A DNA stretch of 64,000 nucleotides, taken from assembly GCA_025331565.1 (NCBI GenBank), contig JAFREQ010000025.1, positions 3,578,078 through 3,642,077 of the forward strand, given 5' to 3'. Made by a program: the position numbers and the translations under genes. The number at the start of each line of letters is the position of its first letter. Position 1 is the stretch's first letter. This stretch comes from Holacanthus passer (lineage: Eukaryota > Chordata > Actinopteri > Pomacanthidae). The notes below the pieces were generated by a model. That model made no database searches, was not told the DNA's origin, and worked only from the letters and a program-made list of their open reading frames with translations. This document shows, piece after piece, positions 37,358 to 47,526 of the stretch.

Positions 37358-40330
37358 CACCTGTCTCCTCCCTGGTGGTGGGCTGAGGATGCTGTCCCGT
37401 TTGACTTGACTGAACAAGGGGCACTGATGGTGATCTGTTGGTACTCGACTGCTTCCTCCGCTCTGCTGTGCTCTTCTTCCCTATAAAACTTGTCTGTTGA
37501 TGTCAGCCGCAGAGATCATCACTTCAGACCTGACCTACTGCCGTTTCCTCACCACAAAATAAGGTACAGCATGTTGTGACATATTTTGAAAAATAGATTA
37601 AATTTTAAATCAGCTAATAAGGAGCTAAGTCCTCAAAAGGTTTGCAGGAAATAAATCTCCAAGTTTTTCAGCAAAGTGTCCAGTTGTTGGATTGTTTATG
37701 AATAAGTTTGTCTGTCTCGGCAGCTGGCAGCAGAATAATGGAATCACGGCTCGTGAGCAGGAATGTATGAATTCCTGTATGGTGGCTTGATTTTGCATCA
37801 CGCCTGATGTAACAGCTGGGAGCTCATTGAACCAGCTGAAAGAGCGAGACCTTTGTCCTCATACAGGAGACAATCAAATCAAGCCCTGTGGGACAGGATC
37901 TATAACAGGGTTCATTTAACCCACTGATATAACTTGCAGAAGTGGGGTTTGCCTGTATGTTCGTGCTGCCTAGCATTTCAACTTCATTTCTATATCCTGT
38001 AATCTTGTGTGACATTTGTTTTTACCACTGTTGTTATTAATATACAAAAAGCAAGTATGAGTATCAACCAAAACTATTGAACTGCCCTCAGCTGCCCCAT
38101 TGATTTTGAGAGGTTTCCTGTTATCATCTGGTTGAGGCCTACATAATTACATTTACAAGGGGTGGGCAATATGGCGATACATACCATGGGAGAACCGAAA
38201 TGTGTTGTTTGCCATGAAACATTATGTCATATGTAACTGTGGCAGCTATTTCTTTAGTGTCTCTGGTTGTATTAAATCATTGTTGGCCATGTTGCAAATC
38301 AATAAGCAAAACTTTATATGGTCACAAGATTTTTGGATTGATGCGATGAATGATTTGATTTGACATTAGTCAATACATTCTTCTTTGTCAATTTATTTAT
38401 TCAGTAAGAGTTTTCTGAGTTGATTTTCCAGGTTTGTGCTTGTGTGCTGCATTTCGCAACTCTCACTCACTCACCCCGAGTCACTCAATGCAAATTGAGA
38501 CCAACTCCTTCATAATGACTTTGATTTGCAGTTATCGCACAAAGGTCTTGATTAGTCTCTAGCAGAAAAGGCTTTGACGTGGCTTGATTAGCAAATGAAA
38601 GAAGATGCCCCTTTCTCTTACACTGACTATATCCTGTCTAACAGCCATGAAAAGGATCAATTTGTTGAGGTAGGTGGGGGCTGAAACCCATCCAGAGGAC
38701 GACGCCCCACAGCCTGATCAATGGCACAACATTAGAGCATCATGAGAGGAGTTGCGTAAGGGAGGCTGCCCAGACTTGTCCATTTTATCTACACTGAAAA
38801 CCAGTACAGCAGATGAAAACACATGGGGAGGGACGTGATCGATGACACGTCGCTGCACTGCGCCCCCTGCTGGTGAACTAAAGTAACTCCAATTTTGGCC
38901 TTGCTGTGCTGGTAATTTTCCACTCTGTCACTGGATTTTTCTGGATATTTCTAGTTTTATCACGTACAGTCTTCAGGTGACACTAACACTGCAGTGGTGA
39001 AGCCCTTAAGTTCATATTAAAATGGATATTAAAGCCTAGAATAATACAATAAAAGCTTCTAATACGGATATATAACTACTCAATACTGCATGATGCGCTT
39101 GAAAAAGTACTGCATGCACCAGCAACTACTAAGCAATCTACCATAAAGAAAAGCACATTATTGGACACGGGCCATCTAAAAGTTAAAGGAGATGAGTTTG
39201 CTGTTTTTCTATTGTTCCTCCATCACAAACAGCAGATCATTGCGGTAAATGGGAAAGTAGATCCGCCGATTCAACCACATTCTAGTTCGATCCGGTTTGT
39301 CGGACCGTGTCACACTCAAGTAAAGATCAATCCGCGCGGTCGTTCCTGTGACGTCAGCTGTTTTGACTTAAACATAAGTTGAAAATGTGTCGTTTTACTC
39401 TAATTTAGCTCATCGTTTTATGTTCCATCAATGTCCAAATTGTGAATTTAACTGACATTGTTAACACAATCACATTTCACGTACTCGTTGTCGTACTGAG
39501 TCTGTTTGAATAGGAGCACCCCTTCGTGAATTAGAGTCGCGTTAAAGACTGTCCGACGAATAATTTATTTCTCACAATGGTTCCACATTTATCAACTTTC
39601 TGTTGTAAACTCGACTCTAAATCCAAAATCAAGAATTGTAGGCGTTTTTTCCATGCGAAAATGGGACTACTTTTTATCGGACGAATATCTGCTCTCGCCG
39701 TCGCCCACTAGCCGAACAGTATAAATAACACCAGTGACGCCATCTCAACTCACACTGCATTGATGCGAATTCATCGCGTTATGAGGCGGCGCAGGTTAAA
39801 CCGATTTTGTTTTTTTCTTCCTTTTACAACTTCGAGATTCGGTCGTTAGTAATGAAGAGGTGTAGATTTGAACTACCTAGCTTCATATTTGTTTATTGTT
39901 TGAATTTGCTGTGTTTCGATCAGAGTCAGTGAGCATTAGGCCCTGACTCACACGCAACTACTTTCGATATCGAGATACGCATATTAGCTGCTACTGTCTT
40001 TTTCAGCAAGATTTTTTTGTTAAGCTTTTAATCGAATGTCCGTGAAGGTTCGAATATCTAATATCATAGTGGGCAAATGTCTGAAAATTAGCCTCGATCC
40101 AAATCTAAAGCTTGTTTTTTTTCTACGCTAGTTAGCTGCCGAGCTAAAGGCAGGCTAAGCGAGTCAAATACAGGGTCATAGCAACGCCAGCCTTGTCTAA
40201 ACGTTTCTCTTTAACGTTCGTCTTGTTAGACTAATAGTTTAAAAAAATTTAAAAAAAAATAATCAACAACATTCATAACAACGTTATGTATTTTTTAAAG
40301 AATCGATTCCAAGTTCTTGACCGTGCTTGT
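37358..40330. other. Intergenic region between divergent gene blocks
   Basis: Contains the 5' leader of the TJAP1-like gene (to about 37,560), a CTCF-like site at 38,859-38,873, a short hAT-like phrase (GGGTGGGCAATATGGCGATA) near 38,160, a perfect CRE palindrome TGACGTCA at 39,349-39,356, and a TATAAATA at 39,719-39,726. No coding exon is supported. The segment after about 39,250 is richer in CpG than its surroundings and may hold further promoter elements for malat1. Confidence 0.45.
38859..38873 (-). promoter_or_regulatory. CTCF-like binding site
   Basis: On the minus strand the site reads CCAGCAGGGGGCGCA, 14 of 15 positions of the CCASYAGRKGGCRSY core. It lies between the minus-strand gene block and the plus-strand malat1/scyl1 block. 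Confidence 0.5.
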
Positions 40331-40339
40331 GACGATAGT

Positions 40340-40460
40340 TGGCCCAAGATGGCAGCCGTGACGTAGCAGCCTGCAAATGTTGGCTATTGGTTGATTTTAA
40401 AAAATACGCGTGACATAAGTAGACGGGAAGGGAGTGGTTGGATCACGTCCACAGAAGCGC
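40340..40460 (+). promoter_or_regulatory. Candidate malat1 core promoter
   Basis: Contains AAGATGGCAGCC (YY1-like) directly followed by GTGACGTAG (CRE-like), an inverted CCAAT box (ATTGG) at 40,386, and GCGTGACATAAG at about 40,417. These cluster within 80 bp. An alternative promoter is the TATAAATA at 39,719. The start site cannot be fixed from sequence alone. Confidence 0.4.
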
Positions 40461-41238
40461 CGGCTTACAGCAAGTATTTTAATCTGTTAGCCTTAAATAA
40501 CTGATGGTGGAAGAATAATTAGATCACTAAATAGCAGTTTATTACTATTGTCAGCTATATCATCGTTATTTTGAAATGATCCAAGCAGTGAAGTGAGATG
40601 CTGACTAGGCTTAAGACAGGAGTCGACTGACGTGGCCTTAAAGAAGTCTCGGAATAGAAAGATCAGGATGTTAAAGTCAATTAAGATGGAACTAAGTCAG
40701 ACTTAATGTTCATGAATAGCAAGAGCAATAATGTGAGAAAAGTACTAGTTGCTATTAAAATAGAGGCTATATTTTCTTTATAACTTTGAGACGAGAAATG
40801 CCAGGCTCAGACTAAATGGAACCAAAGCAGAGAACATTAATAATTAAGATCTGTGTAAACAGCTGGATAGAATCACTTTCCACAAAAGAACCTAAATTGT
40901 GCCTGTAAACCAAAGAAGCAATTAAGACAATCATTTTTTTTCCCGAGGGATGAAAGAAAAGATAAGGTGGTGAACGCAAATCTTTTTTATTTTTCAGTTT
41001 CGCTCAAGTGGTTCGGTCATTATGCGTTTGTTCTTGTGATAATTAAGTATCAAATGATAGCATTTCCTTTGACCAAAGAAGGCATTTTTTTTTTACCTGT
41101 CTGGAAGAAATCAAAGCTTTACCAGAGCTGTAGCTCAAGAAATCACAGGTTAAGATGATTCTATATGGACGTTTTTGTTTTCAGTTATTTTTTTTATTAC
41201 TTAGAGAAGACAGAAGATTTTTTTTTTTTTCGGGGGAA

Positions 41239-41312
41239 AATGGACTGAGTTATCAAGGGGAGGAATGGACTTAGTTATTGTGAGGAAGAATGGACTTAGT
41301 TATTAGAGGAAG
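41239..41312 (+). repeat. Three 25-bp tandem repeats
   Basis: Units starting at 41,239, 41,264 and 41,289, each beginning AATGGACTKAGTTAT followed by a purine-rich stretch (GGGGAGG, GAGGAAG, GAGGAAG). They lie within the malat1 transcribed region. Confidence 0.85.
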
Positions 41313-41353
41313 ATCACAGGACCAGCGCGGAGCGAGGCCGTGGTACACGGGGA

Positions 41354-41440
41354 GGACCAGAGTGGAGCCAGGCAGGACAGGACCAGAGGGCGTGGGAGGA
41401 CCAGAGTGGAGCCAGGCAGGACAGGACCAGAGGGCGTGGA
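41354..41440 (+). repeat. Two 44-bp GA-rich tandem repeats
   Basis: Copies starting at 41,354 and 41,398, near-identical, each containing GGACCAGAGTGGAGCCAGGC and GACCAGAGGGCGTGG. They lie in the 5' part of malat1. Confidence 0.85.
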
Positions 41441-41526
41441 GGGAAAAGCAGAGGGGGCCCAAGAGAGCAGGCAACAACAGCTGTCGGCGAATGTACACCA
41501 GAGGGAGCCAGAGGCGCAGGGCAGGG

Positions 41527-41552
41527 TAGCAGCAGCAGCAGCAGCAACAGCA
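41527..41552 (+). repeat. (CAG)n run
   Basis: Short CAG/CAA trinucleotide tract in malat1, immediately after the GA-rich tandem repeats. Confidence 0.8.
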
Positions 41553-44500
41553 CAGAGCGGCCATCGCTGAAGCAGTTCCAGAGCAAGCCAGCCAGTGATG
41601 AAAGGGTGGGAAAGGGCGCACAAGTGTCTTCTAGCTCCACAAGTTTAAAGCAAGGCGGTTTGTATATTGGGTAGAGGTATCTGTAACATTTTCAGGAATT
41701 TAGTTAATGAATTTCTTTATAGAAACGACTGTTGTAGAACACAATTTCTCGCACAGCTTTCTCTTCCTCTTTCCAGGCAAGCCGTGTAAAGCGTTTTGTA
41801 CCGTGGTCACCCCTCCTGTTGTGCGCTGACATGAGTGTGGTGGTGTCTGCTGTGGTGAATGCCTTGGTAGTGTGCTGGCGAGAGGAACATCTTATCGGAC
41901 TTCTCTACCCCCTGCAATCAGAAGTAGTTCCCCAGCCGGCGGGAGAGGCAGTCCTTTGTTGTTCATAGGTCTTCCCCAAAGAAGTTTTCAGCATTGGAGT
42001 GTGAGAATGGATGGTCTCCTGTGCGGCCGATTGATGTGTGTATACCGCAACCCTTCAGTGCTTCAGCTGCGCATCGGTGGTACAGATCCGCTACATCTAC
42101 CTCTTAAACCGAGCAGTGAGTTAATGCATGAAATGTACATGTGGGTGTAACTATCCTGTACATGAACTCATCATTGCTTATGCTGTCTAGCATACAATGT
42201 TTTTTGCAACCCGAAGAAAATTGTATTGAACCAATAGTTGATCCTGGCTAGTAAAGATTTTTGGGTTCAGGGGGAGGGGGGGGATTTAAAACGTGTTTCG
42301 AGTTCTTCTTTTCACAGGCCTGGCCCCCCCTAAAGCTGATCATCGAAAGAATCCCCCTGTGCTAGCGGCCAGTACGAATTGAGCTCATCTTATTTCCTAT
42401 AGTGCTATGGATCATGATCATGTGCATCCTCTACGGTTTAAAGAGATGTAGGAAGGTATTTGGTATTGTTCAATAAATCCATTAGATTGTTCATTTTTTC
42501 ATTCTACACCATTTGGAACGTGTTAACGGGGTTTCATGCACATCTTTTGGGTAACGGGGAGGGTGGGTTGTGGGGCGTTAATCAGTCTTTTCCTAGACTT
42601 CACAGCTCCGTGTTACCCAGCGCAAAATGGCTTGAATAGGCAACATCCAGGTGCATCCAACAAGATTCAAGTGGACACTTTCCTCGCAGGATAGCAACTT
42701 CAAAACTAGTCTTCTGATGTAGCAAGAGGCTCTGTTTTCCCAGGGAATGTGGTAACAAGTCTCTTTACTAGAAGTCATTGTAATTCTGTACAGGCTTCAA
42801 GTTTCTTTGTGGGGTTGGGAGAGGGCTTTGTATTTGTGACTCTTGCAGATTAAGTTGTATGGCCCATCCTTCAAAAATCTACATTCAAGTCCACGTCTTC
42901 AGTTCATACAGGATGGAGTCCCTCGCGTTCAGGCTTGCGGTATTTAAATGCTTCTTCTGGAAATAGTGTAAATCTTCTGTGAATTGTATTCATAGTCATA
43001 CAGTTGTGTCCTTACTAAGGCAGTGTTATAATGCCATAATTGTCTTGTAGTTCTGTACTGCTTCTTTGGAGGGGTATTGTGGGGAGAGAGGCTTTTTCCT
43101 TTGCATTTTTCAGTGTGCTGTGTCCTGTGCGCTTTCCAATACCCGAGACCATCAGGAACTCTCCTAACTCATTGTATGTACACAAGTTTCCTTGCGCATC
43201 TAGCATCACGTAAGGTCACTAAATGTGTCACATTTCTCTTAACATTCATTGTCTGGCTAAATGCCTCCATTGCAATTCCTTTGCAATTAGTTACTATGCT
43301 TTGTATTGACAATACAATGAGTGAACTATCTGTAAAGGATATTCTTATTGCATAATAAATGCATAGCTTGTTGTGATTGAATACAGTTTTGGTATGCATT
43401 TGTTCTTTTTGGGGGCTTGTGTGGGGGAGCTTTTCTTGTGCTTTTTCAGGTATGACTAAAGCTTGGAGCTTTGTAGAGCACGGATGTGACCTGCACTCGA
43501 ATGACATCCTTTTCAAAGTGGAAATTGAAGGCAGATAAGTTGAATCCATCAAATATTGATGTTGGAAAGCAGAAAATTCTCCACCCTAGAAGGGTCACTT
43601 TTCTTGAATGGGCTCAACTGCCCTCATTGTCCTTGAAATGAAAGCAACTTGCTATACTTGACTGTAGAAATAGCACTGTTGTGCTTTCTTAACAAGTCTC
43701 TTGTGATAACGGGAAGATTTGATGGACCTTCATTGATTCTGACGTTATCTGCAGTAAAGCATTTGGGTAAGGATAACAATAGTCAGTTCTATGATACTGT
43801 GGGGGTGGGGCAAAGGGGTTTTTCTTTTCTGCCTCTTTGATCTTTCAGAACAGTCCAAAGGAAGAATGCAGTCTACCTAGGACAACACAGGAATCATCCT
43901 GCCCTTTGAAATCAACCAACATGCAGTTTGAACAAGTGGAGTGAGGTTGTTTTTTGATGTGTGTATATAGATTGGAACTGCTAGTCCTCAGCTGCTAGCC
44001 CTTGTGCAACTGTGCAAGTGGCAGGCTGGTCACGATAAAATTTTTGCAATCGCGCAACTGTGCGATGTTTTGAAAATTGGAAGTGGCTGAGGAAAGCTGT
44101 GCATGGTGCAGCTTTAATTTGGTTTGAAATGCAGCGCAAATGTGTTGCTTTAGTTTATATTGTGCATTGGTTTTGGTTGGGTGTATCCCTACACTTCTCT
44201 TCACAGAAATCAGAGTGCAAGACTGGTTCAAGCACGAGTGAAGTCCTCTAACCTGGAGCATGTAGTAAGATGTTGGCTTAACTTGTCAAAATAAACTTCT
44301 GCAATGTTGTAGTTGACAAAATGACATCTTGGAACTGGCTTTATGTTAACCTCAAATCATCTGTAACAACAATGCTTTACTAGCATATTCCTCTTTGGCC
44401 ACGGGGCCCTATTGCTTTACATCTTAAATCATAAGATGAGTAGAACTCGAATCTTTGAGTATTGTGTGGTGGGTGTGTTGTGTAGATCACTCTTTGTTTC

Positions 44501-45621
44501 AGATCATTTTCGTCTGTCCGCTCCGATCTCGCCTGCCTCTGAATGCAAAGCCATCTGTGGAAGCTGTCAGCGAATATGAGTGTGGCCACTGAATGAAGTA
44601 CCAACCCCCCTGTGCGCTTGAGCTTTATTCTGAACCCTCGACGTCCTTCGCAGAAGCCCCGCTCTCTGTGTTTGTGTGTGCCTTTTTCTTTCCCCTTTGG
44701 TTTCTCAGGTCAAATTGCCTAAAATTGTCTTAATTTGTCATCTGGGATGGCCTAACCTGTGATGGAACACTGAGAATCCAGTCACATTAAGATCAAGAGC
44801 TGCAAGCTTGTCTCGCTAATACTGCATCACTTCAGTCTCATGGGTGCTAAGTTAAGTAATTTCGGTTCCCTTGATTTTTCTTTAACATACCATGGCTTTA
44901 ATGTGTAACTCGACATGTTGCATGCACATCAGCTCTGCATAACATTTGTAATACACAACATAATGTTCATGAAGTCGTTGTCAAACATTGCAGTAGTATT
45001 TGGTCAGGGGTTTTCTGGGGGGGGGGCAACACTCTTCTCTCTTCCTTTCAGATTTCTCGTTCAGCTTAACTTGATCTTGAGCCAGGCGACTTAACCGTCT
45101 GCAGGGAGTCATGGGATGACTTGGTACAGCCAGCTTCTAGGGTTCAATCTTTAATACTTTGAAGAATTGAGCGTCACTGAGGAAGAATAGCTGTGGTAAA
45201 TGCTGCTACGCCAGTCGCGGTAAAAAATATCCATATTGACATCATTTTTGTTCTATTGGATGAGTATTGGTACAAGTGTGGGGTTTATGTGGGAGGGGGT
45301 GGGAGGCTTAAATTGTCTGTCTTTTTTCCATTTACAGCTGTAAACTTTGCAAGAAAGCCTTCACTGTCCATTTTGACCCGCGAGTCCTGCCCAATTGCAA
45401 AGGGAAAACGGCTTTGAGTATCACCAGGGATGCTGGTATCGTGGCTTTGATATGGATTTCAAAAAAAGGATATCGTGGAATCAGTCATATACCAATACAG
45501 TGTCGTGGGGAATGCTGGGGATTGGGGAAACCAGTTGTCTCTTTCTTCTAGTTTCAGCCTCGTGACCAAGAGAAATCCCCATGTGGTGACAGGATAAATA
45601 TAGCAGCCAGGTGTTCAGGGG

Positions 45622-45708
45622 TTTTCTTTTCCTGGGGGAACAAACTTCTAGTTTTGTTCCTCCAGGTTTTGCTTTTGCCCTTTTTACAGCAACAACAAAA
45701 AAGCAAAA
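45622..45708 (+). other. MALAT1 triple-helix (ENE) stability element
   Basis: Watson-Crick strand: UUUU-GC-UUUU (45,667-45,676) pairs antiparallel with AAAA-GC-AAAA (45,699-45,708). The Hoogsteen strand UUUU-C-UUUU (45,622-45,630) runs parallel to the A tract, giving four U-A-U triples, one C+-G-C triple, a C-G doublet, then four U-A-U triples. An intervening stem pairs CCUGGGGGAACAAA with UUUGUUCCUCCAGG. Human MALAT1 has five plus four U-A-U triples with the same C+-G-C and doublet, from knowledge of the family. Confidence 0.92.
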
Positions 45709-45767
45709 GACTCCGGTGGTGGCACTCCTGACTTTGTCGGGACAGGGTTCAATCCCCTGCGGTGTCT
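45709..45767 (+). ncRNA. mascRNA, tRNA-like small RNA at the MALAT1 3' end
   Basis: Starts directly after the A-rich tract, at the expected RNase P cut. The acceptor stem GACUCCG pairs with CGGUGUC (45,760-45,766) with one U-U mismatch. The anticodon-like arm CCUGAC-UUU-GUCGGG has six pairs (one G-U). The T arm CAGGG-UUCAAUC-CCCUG is perfect and carries the GGTTCAATCC B-box-like sequence. The strings GGTGG..GGCACTCCTG and GGGTTCAA..CCCTGCGG are nearly those of human mascRNA. It has no standard anticodon loop, so it is not a decoding tRNA. A T-run follows at 45,771. Confidence 0.92.
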
Positions 45768-46203
45768 TGCTTTTTTAAAGTGTGCTGCATCGTCATTCAA
45801 AGATCATTTGATTTAAATTTTAAGTTAAATATGGGTATCACAACTAGTTATTTGTATGGAAAAAACAAAACAAAAGTGGAACTGTGTAGCTACAGGATGA
45901 AATAAAATGATCATAATGTGGTCAGTCCTATTTTGATTTGGCAGTCTCAGGCTTAAAGATACAGGCCAGTTTCTTGTGTTCAGGACATTTGACATTTAAT
46001 ACAAAGTAACTGCACAGAAACAGAGGATCATTATCTAAGACTGTGAAAATGCATTTGGCAAGAGTGAGACAGGACATTTAGTGGTAACGGTTATAATTTA
46101 CATATATGTAACATTGTTTTTTATTTCATGTGAATTGTATATTTGTTTTGAAATGTAATCTAAAAAGACATGTTAATGTGTTTGTAAGCGTGTTTGAATG
46201 ATC

Positions 46204-46209
46204 AATAAA
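46204..46209 (+). terminator. Poly(A) signal downstream of mascRNA
   Basis: AATAAA in the context GATCAATAAAACTTC, about 440 nt beyond the mascRNA. It could end read-through malat1 transcripts that escape RNase P cleavage. Confidence 0.35.
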
Positions 46210-46865
46210 ACTTCTTTTACCCTGACTTACTAATAGTTTTCATTCTTCCACATTATGTCTGTAAGACTTTGATTTAAACTGATGAAGAATGCAGGAACCC
46301 TGATACTGTACCTTGTAGTTTTTAAGAATCAGTTATTGGTTTGCCAATCTGATGAGTCTAACTGAAGTGTTGATAAAGGCATCTAATATAAAGGCCAATT
46401 TGTTATTCCAGCCAAATGTGACATTACGTTTAAGACAACCTGCTTAATAACCTGGCCAGTGGTATTGTCCTGTCACAACAATATTCAATATACATCACAA
46501 ACTTGCTAAAACACATTTAACAGAGAATTAATTATGCACAACAACAAAAAACTAGCTACTGTCTTGGTGCACATGGCCAGTATTTTTAGACATTTCAGAG
46601 TATGATTGGATGTTAAACATACTGTGCAGAAAAAAACTCAACTAAAGGTTAACTTACTTCCATAGCAGTTTCTTGATGTGCCAACATCTTTAATTACATA
46701 TTTCACATAATCATTTAGAGCGATCATCTTAACACTGGATACCTGTGATATCATTTTTCATGGTAATTTCTGACATGCAATCTAGATGCATGATGTCAAA
46801 CGGGTCTTGCCGGGGCCCAGTGGATCAGGAGGGGGCTCTGAGCCAAAGTCTGACTATTGGTAACC

Positions 46866-46905
46866 TTATCATAACAGGCTCCCAACAAGGAGCCTGTTAT
46901 GATAA
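46866..46905. repeat. Perfect 17-bp inverted repeat with 6-nt loop
   Basis: Arms 46,866-46,882 and 46,889-46,905 are exact reverse complements (core ATAACAGGCTCC / GGAGCCTGTTAT) around CAACAA. Confidence 0.9.
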
Positions 46906-47526
46906 CACTATCATTATACGGGTGATGTTGGGGAGGTGGGAAGGGCGAGGCGCCATTATGAGCAGATTAATCCACTAAAGCACTCTCTGACCCTTTTGTT
47001 TGTGGTAATTAACAGTTTTGACACAGTCCCACTACAAGACAGCTGCAGGTGACAATGCAGGACCTGATCATTTGAGTTTATTGTGCTTTAGTGGTGCATA
47101 CTGCCAAAGAATTTTGTTATTAAATATTGATTATTTCTAAACATTATTCTGGGCTGGTGCATTTTTTTGGGCTCACAATGATTCCTGTTCATTCCTACAA
47201 AGAAAAAAAATAATATTTCTAAAGGAAGCATGTGTGGTTTCCTCATTAAGATCAGGTTGTGACTCACTAAAAAAGAGGCTTGGACAGAATTTTATATTGT
47301 GATTTTACCTAGAATCTTTTAATTTGAGAGGAACTTATCAATATTAAATTGTATCTAAATATAGTTTGGACTGAAAATCAACCTACCGCGGAACCAATGT
47401 GTAGGAACAAAGTTTACACGGAGCCGTTATACGTCCGTGCCATTTGCCAGCTAGCATCTTTAGCAGTCAGTGTAGTTCTCCTGTCGCTGTGTGTGTGTGT
47501 TTGATGAGGTGTGGAAGAAAGAGGAG

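Larger units (their letters stand above)
40450..45708 (+). ncRNA. malat1: MALAT1 long non-coding RNA (5' end uncertain)
   Basis: Nuclear-retained, nuclear-speckle lncRNA. In mammals its 3' end is made by RNase P and protected by a triple helix instead of a poly(A) tail. The 3' end here is diagnostic: U-rich motif 1 (45,622-45,630), a hairpin (45,631-45,666), U-rich motif 2 (45,667-45,676) and an A-rich tract ending at 45,708, directly followed by mascRNA. Synteny agrees: scyl1 is the next plus-strand gene, as in mammals. The body has no conserved ORF; the longest frames (92 codons at 41,872, 127 codons minus at 43,552) resemble nothing. It holds purine-rich tandem repeats (41.2-41.5 kb), several G-quadruplex motifs and twin stem-loops. 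I place the 5' end near 40,450 from promoter-like motifs; it could be as early as 39,740. NEAT1 also has a triplex and tRNA-like end, but the position next to scyl1 favours malat1. Confidence 0.85.
45768..47526. other. malat1-scyl1 intergenic region
   Basis: About 1.76 kb. Contains a consensus AATAAA at 46,204-46,209, a 17-bp perfect hairpin at 46,866-46,905, and, just before scyl1, a CpG-bearing segment (47,385-47,520) that is probably the scyl1 promoter and leader. No ORF of interest. Confidence 0.5.

Noticed and set aside
41271..41640. Minus-strand frames with 'WSCPAWLHSGP' repeats
   Set aside because: Produced by the GA-rich tandem repeats; no independent support.
41872..42150. 92-codon plus-strand open frame in malat1
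   Set aside because: Could be a translated small ORF but nothing in its sequence supports a protein.
43169..43552. 127-codon minus-strand open frame inside malat1
   Set aside because: No similarity, no codon-usage sign of coding, and it lies antisense to a recognised lncRNA.
45709..45767. Ordinary tRNA gene
   Set aside because: It lacks a normal anticodon loop and D arm; it follows the triplex A-rich tract exactly as mascRNA does.
40450..45767. NEAT1 rather than MALAT1
   Set aside because: NEAT1 shares a triplex and tRNA-like end, but the closest match of the small RNA is mascRNA and scyl1 is immediately downstream as for MALAT1.
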